From Candidatus Binatia bacterium (GTDB lineage Bacteria > Desulfobacterota > Binatia > HRBIN30): a DNA stretch of 64,000 bases. The DNA lies in NCBI GenBank assembly GCA_937925685.1, contig CALAMI010000002.1:227803-291802 (forward strand), in the 5' to 3' direction. The notes below the pieces were generated by a model, which was not told where the DNA came from, searched no databases, and saw nothing but the letters and a program-made list of their open reading frames with translations. This document shows positions 8,086-15,927 of the stretch, one piece after another (the first letter of the stretch is position 1; every line of letters begins with the position of its first letter). The position numbers were made by a program, and so were the translations under genes.

Positions 8086-10272
8086 CTAAGGCGCGAACGG
8101 GTCGATGATTCGCGGTGCCGGCTCTTCCAACGCCGAGCGTAAAAATGCAATTCGCTGCCGGCGTGCCTCTGCTGCAGCTTGGGCACAATAGTGCCCTTCA
8201 CTACCAATGGTCGCAGGCAAAGCTGTACAGCCGGGAGTCGGTGGCAGCTCGGGAATGCCCGTGGGCACGAACTGGAAAAATGCAGCGGTGGTGTGTTCGT
8301 CGATATTTCCTTGCACTGGGCCGTGAACCACCGGCAAGAAGGGTACTCGGCGTTGCACGGGGGCTAGGTGGGGAATAGGTCCGATGAGCCAAGCCAGCGC
8401 CTCGGTGGTGTGGTTGGGCACCAGAGAATCGTCCAGGCCTTCCGTTATGAGGATGCTCGCTTTCTTGCGGGTCCCCAGAACTTCCAGGGGTTGGCGATAC
8501 AGGAATCGCCCGTGGTTGTGTTCGTCTTGTCGGTCGAACCCGTGCTGAAACAGCGACATTGCCACCCAAATGTCGGCCGCAGTCATATTGGGGAACACTT
8601 GACCTAAAAGGCGAACGAAGTCGTCGGGGCGCTGGTGAATCAAAGTCTCTGTTAAGCGAGCACCGCCGACGACCAATGCCGCCGCGCCGATTTCCGGCGC
8701 GTAAGGCAATAGTCCGGGGGCATAGTTCGCGCCTTGGCTAATGCCCACGTATGTAAGAGGGGACGTGGGATCGACGTCGGGAACGCCGTCGGGAGCACCC
8801 ACGGGCAAAACATCGAGGGAGTGTAGGCTCTTCAGGAGCCTCAGAAAGGCAAGCTGCTCTGCGTTCAGCTCTACCCAATAGTCAGGGATACGTCGATTTT
8901 GCACCAGGGCGAAGAATACAGCCGTGACTTGCCGCACGATGGCTTCTTCTTGGTTGGGAGCGCCAGCGCTGACTTCGCGGTTCAAGTTGTCCGTGAAACC
9001 GGCCACAGCGAAGCCAGCACCCGCGAGGTAATCCCGGGCCTCGTTGGGCACCTCCCGTTCTGCGCTCCCAGGATTGCCGTGTTGGTACATGGTAATGGGC
9101 ACGGGCCGCTCCAAGCTCGTTTTCGGTAACGCCAGCACAAAACCCACACGGTTTGTTTTCGTCTGCCACGGCTGACCGCTCGAGTCGCGGGCGAGATACA
9201 ACCCATCGCGCCAATCCGGAGCCTCCCAGCTGCCGCGTACGATGGCCGCCACCGCGCTCGTGGGCGACGATTCCGCGGTCACGGACGAGATCTCGAAGCG
9301 CGGCGGTGGCGCACTTTCTATTTGCGCCTTGATTGCCAGAAGATCCGCGGCGATATCTTCCATGCTGCGCACGGAAATGCGCACCGCCAGGGCGGCCGTG
9401 GCCGCAAGTGCAGGCTCACGCTCGGCGACCACGGCGAGAACTTCCTGGCTCAGGGTCCGCACTTGACGTAAAGCGACACTGTCGTCGCTTCGTTCCGGGC
9501 CGAGCGCTCGCCGGAAGAACGGCGAGGGCCGAAACCCTTCGCCGGTCACCGACCGCAGTGGTGCTCCGATAACCAAGCCATAACGACCCCTGGGTGTGAG
9601 CGAGATCGACGGGAAAATCAGCAGACTGTAGCTGCGGATGCCCAGCACGCTGACGTCATCGCGCACCAGCACCCGGAACGGAACGCGCTCACCGAAGGTG
9701 GGCGAGCCCGGAGTGAGATCGAAAAGCCCGATGCTGCTTCCCCGCGCTAGCGACGCAGCGGGCGAGCGCGGAAGCGACTCTAAGTCGGGAGCTTCGCTCA
9801 ACTCGACGACGAAGTGAGCAATCGGGCTGAAACCATCGAGGCGATTGACCTCTTGGAGGAGGATTCGGAAAATGCCACTCACGTCGGCCGTGGCTTGCGG
9901 TGGAGCGACGTTCAGTCGAAATCCGCTGCGCTGACGTGAATCCTCGACAAGCCAAAAGTCGTCGGGGAAGGGGTTGGTGCGACGACGATCGTCACGGTCG
10001 TAGTACACTAAGGGACCGGGGCATCCTTCCAACAACGCTCGCACCGCCCGCACGATTTCGTCTACGGTCACCTGGTCGTCGCGGTTCACGTTTACGGCGA
10101 CGCAAGCGGCGAGCGACTCCTCTTGCAGCAACATGCGCACGGCCAGAACAACTTCATCGACACTGACCTCGCCATCACCGTTGCAGTCGCCAGGACACAC
10201 CGCATGGGCAGGTGGCAGCCCCAGCGCCAGTAAAAAAGCCAAACCCCATACGGTGCGAACGCCCCGAGACAT
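8086..10272 (-). CDS. Secreted alpha/beta-hydrolase with N-terminal dockerin-like EF-hands
   Basis: A 728-residue exported protein. The signal peptide (MSRGVRTVWGLAFLLALGLPP) is followed at once by two dockerin-like calcium loops, CPGDCNGDGEVSVDEVV and VNRDDQVTVDEIV, separated by about 35 residues. A long hydrolase region follows, beginning RRTNPFPDDFW, which resembles the bacterial lipase N-terminal/virulence-factor lipase type. It has a nucleophile elbow GISQG, a late Asp in TEGLDDSLVP and His residues near DEHTTAAFF. It is likely an extracellular esterase or lipase of unknown substrate. The start is supported by AGGAG six to seven bases upstream. It is convergent with the TPR gene and divergent from the cytochrome cluster. 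Confidence 0.82.
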   Translation of the reverse strand: MSRGVRTVWGLAFLLALGLPPAHAVCPGDCNGDGEVSVDEVVLAVRMLLQEESLAACVAVNVNRDDQVTVDEIVRAVRALLEGCPGPLVYYDRDDRRRTNPFPDDFWLVEDSRQRSGFRLNVAPPQATADVSGIFRILLQEVNRLDGFSPIAHFVVELSEAPDLESLPRSPAASLARGSSIGLFDLTPGSPTFGERVPFRVLVRDDVSVLGIRSYSLLIFPSISLTPRGRYGLVIGAPLRSVTGEGFRPSPFFRRALGPERSDDSVALRQVRTLSQEVLAVVAEREPALAATAALAVRISVRSMEDIAADLLAIKAQIESAPPPRFEISSVTAESSPTSAVAAIVRGSWEAPDWRDGLYLARDSSGQPWQTKTNRVGFVLALPKTSLERPVPITMYQHGNPGSAEREVPNEARDYLAGAGFAVAGFTDNLNREVSAGAPNQEEAIVRQVTAVFFALVQNRRIPDYWVELNAEQLAFLRLLKSLHSLDVLPVGAPDGVPDVDPTSPLTYVGISQGANYAPGLLPYAPEIGAAALVVGGARLTETLIHQRPDDFVRLLGQVFPNMTAADIWVAMSLFQHGFDRQDEHNHGRFLYRQPLEVLGTRKKASILITEGLDDSLVPNHTTEALAWLIGPIPHLAPVQRRVPFLPVVHGPVQGNIDEHTTAAFFQFVPTGIPELPPTPGCTALPATIGSEGHYCAQAAAEARRQRIAFLRSALEEPAPRIIDPFAP

Positions 10273-10497
10273 GCCTTTTCTCCTACCATTAATCGCCGTC
10301 GAGAGACAAATCGCGTTTTTGCCTAAGTCGCCCAAAATCCCCTTCACGGCTTTCTCAAGTCGTGGCAAAAGCATGTCGTCCCATCGATCGTGAGCGTAGA
10401 TGCTGATGAGGAGCAAAGGATGTTCAGGGAAACAGCGAGAACACGGCGTTGGGTGACCGCGTTGGCGTGCCGATGCGCGTCCAGGGGGAGAAACATC

Positions 10498-12963
10498 ATG
10501 GCGAACAGAGTGTGTTCCAGGGGCATGCTGTCGTGGATGTGCGCTGTTGCGTTGCTACTTGGATCCCAGCTTTCCCTGGCGCAGGCCGCATGCGTTGGAG
10601 ACTGCAGCGGCGATGGCAATGTGACAGTCGACGAGATCGTGAACGCCGTGAATATTGCTTTGGGCACCGCGAGTCTCAGTACCTGCCCTGCTGCGGATGG
10701 CGATAACGACGGTAGCGTCGTGATTACCGAGATCTTGCAAGCGGTGGTGGCTGCATTGGAAGGTTGCCCCGCTCTCTCGCCAACCCCCACGCAAGTGCCG
10801 ACGACGCCAGAGACGCCGGCGGCAACACCAACGGCTACAGCGACGCTCGCACCAACGCAGGCGGAATCCCCCACCCCGACCAGCTCTCCGACCCCCACGG
10901 AGGTGGTGTTACCGACTCCGGTGGGTCAGGGGGTGAAGTCCGCCATCGTCGATGCCAGCTTTGGCGACGATGGCCGCCTGCGCGTCACCTTTACGCTCAC
11001 CGACGACGCCGGGGCTCCCTTGCGACCCGTGTTGGCAGCGACGCAAAACCCGCGGGAAGCACGCATTCGCCTGACGGTGGCACACATCGAGGAATACTCT
11101 GCAGGCGGTGAGTTTGGCCGCCAGTTCGATCGGTATGTCAATGATATAAACCGGACTCGGCCGGCGTACGATTCCGGCGGTACCTTGGAAACCTTGGACG
11201 GGAGTCGCGGCCTGTACCGTTACACCTTCCGCCATGCCGTCGATCGGGTAGTGGAGGATGCCACATACACTGTGGCGATGCAGGTGGACCGTTTGCTGGA
11301 CGGGGCGCAACGGAGCTCGAACCCGGTGTTCGACTTCGTGCCAAACGGCGGTGTGCCGCGGGTGCGCGCTGGCAGCACGACCGCGCAGTGCAACAATTGT
11401 CACGATCCCCTTGTAGCCCACGGCAATCGCCGCGAACTGCGTTTGTGTGCCGTCTGCCACACGAATGAGTCGGTAGACGAGCTTGGGCGCAGCGTCGACT
11501 TGGGCGTCATGGTGCACAAGATTCATCGCGGGAAGGAACTGCCATCCATTGTCGACGGTCCCCCAGGGACGCAGTACGCCCTCTACAGTAGTTTCCTCCG
11601 CCGGGATATCGTGTTCGCCGAAAAGCGTTCCGACGGCCGCGTCGTGGGCGTGGGGTTCCCACGGGCTATCGAGCACTGTGCGGTATGCCATAGTGAAGGG
11701 CCCACGGCCAACTACCATATCACGCGCCCGAGCACGGCCGCGTGTGCCTCGTGCCATGACGACGTCAATCCTTCCACGCAACCGACCGCGGCAGGGCCCC
11801 CGGGAACAAAGCACCTTGGGGGACGGGGTTTTGAAGACGGTGATTGCGCGTTCTGTCACCAAGCAGACTCTGGCCGCGAGTTCGATGCCTCCGTGGCCGG
11901 TGCCCACGTCGTGCCCGGACGGTCGCGGCAGCTTGCCGGATTGGTGGTAGAGATCTTGGGACTGACCGACCACCTGGCGGGCGAAACCCCTACAGTGGCC
12001 TTCAAGGTGACGGAACGGGACGGCGCCGCATTGAGAGACCTTTCTGGCCTCAACCGCGTGGCGTTTGCCCTCAGTGGTCCGACCATCGAGTATTCCCACA
12101 TGCTCGTGGGCACGGCTGTGGGCGGAGGTGCTGCAGGTACGCTGACGGGCCCGGACGAGAATGGCGCGTTTACCTACCGGTTTCCGTTCCCCATTCCAGC
12201 CCAGGCGCGCGGCACCTGGGCGTTGGGCGCCGAGGCCCGACGGCAGGTTACACTTCAGGCGGTGGCACCGATCGAGGCAAAAGTTGTGCAGGAGGCAGCG
12301 CGCAATCCAGTGATCACCTTCAGTGTCGACGGATCGAGCCCGGTGGTCCGCCGTGAAGTGGTAGACGAACGACTGTGCTCGAGCTGTCACGGCGAGTTTT
12401 CCGTGGACTTCAGTGTGCATGGGAACTTGCGCAACACCATGGAGTACTGTGTCATGTGCCACAACCCGGACCAGACGGATGTAGCCCGCCGCCGTCGCGA
12501 CGCTCAGGCGGTGGCCGCCGGGGATGCGACGGCGAGCATCGACATGAAAGTGCTCATTCATAAGATTCACACGGGGAAGGAGCTGGCTCAGAAGCCTTAT
12601 GTAGTATACGGCTTCGGGCTGCCTCCTCTCGGCTTTACGCGCTTCGATTTCTCTGAGGTGTTGTACCCGGGTGATCGCCGTAATTGCCGTACGTGCCACT
12701 TGCCAGGAACGTACTTGATTCCGCCGTTTCCTGGACCGGCCCGCGGAGCGTTGCTCACGCGCCTCGACCCAGCGACGGGCAACGAAGTTGTCGTTGGCCG
12801 CGAGGGGCCGACGACTTCGGCTTGCACTTCATGTCACGACAGCGAGGTTGCTCAGGCTCATGCGGCGACGCAAACGACCTCGTCAGGGCACGAGGCGTGT
12901 GCCGTCTGCCATGCCGAGGGGCGCTCCTTCCCGGTTTCGGGGGCGCACGCGCGGGTATATTGA
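10498..12963 (+). CDS. OmcA/MtrC-family decaheme cytochrome c with dockerin-like domain
   Basis: An 821-residue exported cytochrome with exactly ten CXXCH sites in two groups of five: CNNCH, CAVCH, CAVCH, CASCH, CAFCH at about 298-454, and CSSCH, CVMCH, CRTCH, CTSCH, CAVCH at about 680-812. Two beta-rich regions precede the groups, giving the MtrC beta-heme-beta-heme layout. The family motif HKIHRGKEL / HKIHTGKEL occurs once in each half. Unusually, residues 32-90 after the signal peptide form two dockerin-like EF-hand loops (CVGDCSGDGNVTVDEIV and DGDNDGSVVITEIL), joined by a Pro/Thr-rich linker (about 92-142). ATG 10498 has GGGGGAG seven bases upstream. It is probably the extracellular terminal reductase of the cluster. 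The signal ends AQAAC without a good lipobox. Confidence 0.93.
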   Translation: MANRVCSRGMLSWMCAVALLLGSQLSLAQAACVGDCSGDGNVTVDEIVNAVNIALGTASLSTCPAADGDNDGSVVITEILQAVVAALEGCPALSPTPTQVPTTPETPAATPTATATLAPTQAESPTPTSSPTPTEVVLPTPVGQGVKSAIVDASFGDDGRLRVTFTLTDDAGAPLRPVLAATQNPREARIRLTVAHIEEYSAGGEFGRQFDRYVNDINRTRPAYDSGGTLETLDGSRGLYRYTFRHAVDRVVEDATYTVAMQVDRLLDGAQRSSNPVFDFVPNGGVPRVRAGSTTAQCNNCHDPLVAHGNRRELRLCAVCHTNESVDELGRSVDLGVMVHKIHRGKELPSIVDGPPGTQYALYSSFLRRDIVFAEKRSDGRVVGVGFPRAIEHCAVCHSEGPTANYHITRPSTAACASCHDDVNPSTQPTAAGPPGTKHLGGRGFEDGDCAFCHQADSGREFDASVAGAHVVPGRSRQLAGLVVEILGLTDHLAGETPTVAFKVTERDGAALRDLSGLNRVAFALSGPTIEYSHMLVGTAVGGGAAGTLTGPDENGAFTYRFPFPIPAQARGTWALGAEARRQVTLQAVAPIEAKVVQEAARNPVITFSVDGSSPVVRREVVDERLCSSCHGEFSVDFSVHGNLRNTMEYCVMCHNPDQTDVARRRRDAQAVAAGDATASIDMKVLIHKIHTGKELAQKPYVVYGFGLPPLGFTRFDFSEVLYPGDRRNCRTCHLPGTYLIPPFPGPARGALLTRLDPATGNEVVVGREGPTTSACTSCHDSEVAQAHAATQTTSSGHEACAVCHAEGRSFPVSGAHARVY

Positions 12964-13065
12964 TTGGAGGCAGCCTGGCCTAACCTTTGGCGCAGCCGCC
13001 CCCAAGTGTGCTCCCACAACTTTGCGGAGGGGCACGAAAGCAAACGAACGGTGCCAGTAAGGTGC

Positions 13066-14403
13066 ATGGGATTGCCGCGAAGATTCGTGCTCGGGTGGGC
13101 TGCAGTCTTGGTGCTCCGCGCCGGCGAGCTGCACGCCCTTGAGTTTTCTGGCGCCGCCCTGGTCAACAGCCAATTGCGGGAGCGTGAAGGCGCGGCTGCG
13201 ATCGAAGCTCCGACCAACGCGTATGGCGCCCTGATCGGAACGAATGTGCATCATGGGATTGGCGGGGAGACGTACTTCCGCCTCGAGCGCGACTGGAGCC
13301 GAGCCGACGGTGCGTCGGACTTTTACCTCGGTTTTGCTCGTTTGCCCCTCCGTGGCTTCGAGCTTTCCTTGGGGCGGCAAGTGCTCGATGAGCTGCCGGG
13401 TGCGCTGTACGTTGTCGATGCAGGCCGCTTGCGCTTCGACCGGGGCGGCCCTGTGGGCTTTTCCCTATTCGGGGGCCAACCTCGCTACTTCGAGCCGCTC
13501 CAAGGCGCAGAGCTGGTTTCTCAGGATGAGCAAATGTTCGGTGGCTCTGCTCGGTTACGGTGGGTTGCCCTTGGGCAGGTGGTCGTCAGCTTTGCACAAC
13601 TGCAGCGGCAACAGCGGCGCCTTAACCAGCTCGGCAGCGCCACTTGGTCGCACACCTTCCGCCACCTGCGCTCGCAGCCACAAGCGTACGCTTTGGCCGC
13701 CTACGACAGCGCAGAGCGCAACGTACAGCAGGTTACCACGGGCGTTGGGCTTCTTCCTCATCCCCGCGTGTTCGCCCGCATCGAAGGAAGTTACTATCGC
13801 CCCTCCAGTCGTTCTCCCGCTGCTCTGCCGGGTTTGGACCGTTTTGTCGATCCCCTGTTTTCCCTGATTTCTGCAAGCAGCCTGCAGCAGGCGCGCTGTG
13901 GAGTCCAGTATCGATGGCGAGAGACGGTTTGGTGGTCGGCGGATTACGGGTTGCAAGCGTTCGAAGACTCGAATGGCCAGTCGATCACGGGGAACCGTGG
14001 CAGCGTCGGGCTGGTGTGGCTGCCCGAGGGAGATGGACTGGAGATCGTTCGATCGGAATTTGGGGTGACGGACAGCCGTGGAGGCAGTTTATTTGCCCTG
14101 CGGGCGTATTACGAAAACCGCGTCTATCAGCGGATTTTGTTTCGCACCAAGATGGAAGTGGGCCGGTTCGACAAGATCACCAATGAACAGGACATCGTTG
14201 TCACCAGCCGCGTCGGTGTGGCATACGAGTTAGCGCCAGGGTTCCTGATGGAGGTCAACGTCGAAGGGAATCGCTCGCCACGATTCGATTACGAGTTCCG
14301 CCTTGGAGCTTTCCTGACCTACAACCTACATTACCGCGATGGTTGGCAAGCGCCCAGCCTCGAGCGGCCTGTCCTGCGTTATCCGGGAGGCTGGGCAGGG
14401 TGA
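13066..14403 (+). CDS. Outer-membrane beta-barrel protein of the cytochrome cluster
   Basis: A 445-residue protein with a signal peptide (PRRFVLGWAAVLVLRAGELHA) and a long run of alternating hydrophobic/polar segments typical of amphipathic beta strands. Examples are GALIGTNVHHGIGGETYFRL, FYLGFARLPLRGFELSLGR, VGVAYELAPGFLMEVNVEG and FDYEFRLGAFLTYNLHYR. No CXXCH is present. Its place between an MtrC-type cytochrome and periplasmic multiheme lipoproteins suggests the porin sheath of a porin-cytochrome conduit. It is shorter than MtrB (about 700 aa) and I do not see MtrB-specific motifs. The start could also be GTG at 13051. It overlaps the next gene by four bases. Confidence 0.75.
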   Translation: MGLPRRFVLGWAAVLVLRAGELHALEFSGAALVNSQLREREGAAAIEAPTNAYGALIGTNVHHGIGGETYFRLERDWSRADGASDFYLGFARLPLRGFELSLGRQVLDELPGALYVVDAGRLRFDRGGPVGFSLFGGQPRYFEPLQGAELVSQDEQMFGGSARLRWVALGQVVVSFAQLQRQQRRLNQLGSATWSHTFRHLRSQPQAYALAAYDSAERNVQQVTTGVGLLPHPRVFARIEGSYYRPSSRSPAALPGLDRFVDPLFSLISASSLQQARCGVQYRWRETVWWSADYGLQAFEDSNGQSITGNRGSVGLVWLPEGDGLEIVRSEFGVTDSRGGSLFALRAYYENRVYQRILFRTKMEVGRFDKITNEQDIVVTSRVGVAYELAPGFLMEVNVEGNRSPRFDYEFRLGAFLTYNLHYRDGWQAPSLERPVLRYPGGWAG

Positions 14404-15053
14404 AGTACCCGGACTGGTGGGCTGCCATTCTTTGCGCCCTACTCGTCAGCGGTGCGATCGGCTGCCGCAGGTGGCTACCGACGACTTCTTACCTCCAGCC
14501 GCGTTCTGATTCGGTCTCTCGTCGCAGCACGCGCGATGCTCGGGAACGTTTCGATCACCAGCTTCACCGCAAGGCACTGCGGGCAAAAGGAATAGCCTGC
14601 ATCGATTGTCACTCGTTCGCCTTACGCATCGAAACCGATGACGAGGATCTTGCCAAAACATTGTCGGCTTATGCGCTCCACCCGCGCAGTGCAGCTTGCC
14701 ACTCCTGCCATTTGCCTGGGCAGCAGAAAATGTTCGCTGCACCGCGACAATGCCTTTCGTGTCACCGCAACCTCTGGCCGCTGTTGCCCGATGACCACCG
14801 TGCTGGCTGGCAGACAGCACACGCGGTGGCATCTCATGCGGACACGGAGCGTTGTCAGGATTGCCACCACCAGCAGGAATGCGTGGATTGTCACGCTCGC
14901 CGCGATACGCTCGATACCCGGGTCCACGAGCGTGGATTCCGTTTCTTTCATTCCATCGAAGCGTGGGCAAATCCGATGCAGTGCAGCAGTTGCCATCGGG
15001 CAGATTTTTGCATTCAGTGCCATCGGTTGAGTGGTGTTCGAGGGGCAGGATGA
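14400..15053 (+). CDS. Heptaheme c-type cytochrome lipoprotein
   Basis: A 217-residue protein with a lipoprotein-like signal (LCALLVSGAIGC, Cys22) and seven CXXCH sites in order: CIDCH, CHSCH, CLSCH, CQDCH, CVDCH, CSSCH, CIQCH. Extra His residues (FDHQLHRKAL, ALHPRSAACHSCH, DDHRAGWQTAHAVASHAD) can provide axial ligands. The GTG start lies in the GTGA overlap with the barrel gene. Probably anchored in the outer or inner membrane facing the periplasm, carrying electrons to the barrel-bound partner. The pattern resembles short multiheme proteins of the MtrA/CcmH-associated type, but I cannot name the family. Confidence 0.88.
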   Translation: MKYPDWWAAILCALLVSGAIGCRRWLPTTSYLQPRSDSVSRRSTRDARERFDHQLHRKALRAKGIACIDCHSFALRIETDDEDLAKTLSAYALHPRSAACHSCHLPGQQKMFAAPRQCLSCHRNLWPLLPDDHRAGWQTAHAVASHADTERCQDCHHQQECVDCHARRDTLDTRVHERGFRFFHSIEAWANPMQCSSCHRADFCIQCHRLSGVRGAG

Positions 15054-15358
15054 GGCGAGTTGCACCTTGGTTCCTTTCCCTCCCTTTGCTTTTCGGTTGT
15101 GGCGAGGAGGCGGCCCCGTCAGGGGAAAACTACGGTAATTTGCTCGAGTCGCCAGCCGGGCTCGTACTCATTCCTGAGGAACATCCCTCGGGATGGGGAC
15201 GTGCGGATTGCTTTTTTTGTCACCCCGCCCACAAACTCCATGTGGTCAACCGCACGGGAATCGCCGATCTGGATCTCGGCTTCGTTCGCAGCGTCGTGCG
15301 TCAGCGAGGGGAGGCGAGTTGCGCTGCGTGCCATGGGGACAACGGGGTTGGACGATGA
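15050..15358 (+). CDS. Small diheme cytochrome lipoprotein
   Basis: A 102-residue protein beginning MRRVAPWFLSLPLLFGCGEE, a classical lipoprotein signal with Cys17. The mature part has two heme sites, CFFCH and CAACH, about 46 residues apart, and the segment HPAHKLHVVNRTGIADLD between them. The ATG overlaps the preceding TGA by ATGA. Likely a small periplasmic electron carrier or docking subunit of the same chain. Confidence 0.85.
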   Translation: MRRVAPWFLSLPLLFGCGEEAAPSGENYGNLLESPAGLVLIPEEHPSGWGRADCFFCHPAHKLHVVNRTGIADLDLGFVRSVVRQRGEASCAACHGDNGVGR

Positions 15359-15927
15359 GGCCGGTCGAGTTTTTGCTCTTGGCCGTATTCTTGGTGACTA
15401 CAGCTTGGGGACTGGGGAACGAGGAAAACCCCCATTGGATGCTGCGGTCGGACGGGGAACCGGACGAGGAAAAGTGCGCAATTTGCCACGACGAAGATAA
15501 GAACCTGCTTTCGTCGAAGGAAGAAACGTGTCTCAGCTGCCACGAGCGAACGCTGCACAGTGGTTCGGAGGAACACTTGCGCGCAAGTGCAGCACAAGTG
15601 CAAACGCTGCTACCTCCGAAAGGGAAATACGGAGTGGAGTTTCCGCTTGCTGAGGACGGAAGGATGTATTGTGGCACCTGCCACCTCTTTCACGACCCAC
15701 GCGTAGACGAGGTCACCCTAGCCGCTCCCCGCACGCTGCCGAGCGAAGGGATCGCTTGGGAGATCCGGCAAGCAGTGGAGAGGCAAGTGCGCGCCATCCT
15801 GGCTCTGCGACCAGAGTCCGAAGTGCAGTGGTCGTTTGCGCAGGAGTCCACTGGGTTCCTGCGTCTGCCGCTGACGGAGAGCGAGCTTTGCGTGGCTTGC
15901 CACGAACGAGAGGGGAACGGTCGGTGA
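15355..15927 (+). CDS. Tetraheme c-type cytochrome
   Basis: A 190-residue exported protein with signal peptide MRPVEFLLLAVFLVTTAWG. Four CXXCH sites are CAICH, CLSCH (together a doubled-CXXCH pattern), CGTCH and CVACH. The region FPLAEDGRMYCGTCHLFHDP matches the common 'doubled CXXCH' cytochrome type, in which CGTCH...HDP follows a linker. The start again uses an ATGA overlap. No membrane anchor is seen other than the signal peptide, so it is probably a soluble periplasmic shuttle. Confidence 0.87.
   Translation: MRPVEFLLLAVFLVTTAWGLGNEENPHWMLRSDGEPDEEKCAICHDEDKNLLSSKEETCLSCHERTLHSGSEEHLRASAAQVQTLLPPKGKYGVEFPLAEDGRMYCGTCHLFHDPRVDEVTLAAPRTLPSEGIAWEIRQAVERQVRAILALRPESEVQWSFAQESTGFLRLPLTESELCVACHEREGNGR

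Noticed and set aside
8086..10272. Cellulosome component, because of dockerin-like loops.
   Set aside because: No cohesin, scaffoldin or glycoside hydrolase is present; the tags sit on a hydrolase and a cytochrome.
10909..12699. A 596-codon open frame on the minus strand opposite the decaheme gene.
   Set aside because: It is the antisense shadow of a GC-rich gene with ten CXXCH sites; no ribosome site, signal or domain.
13066..14403. Naming the barrel MtrB.
   Set aside because: It is much shorter than MtrB and I see no MtrB-specific motif; only position and beta-barrel character are supported.
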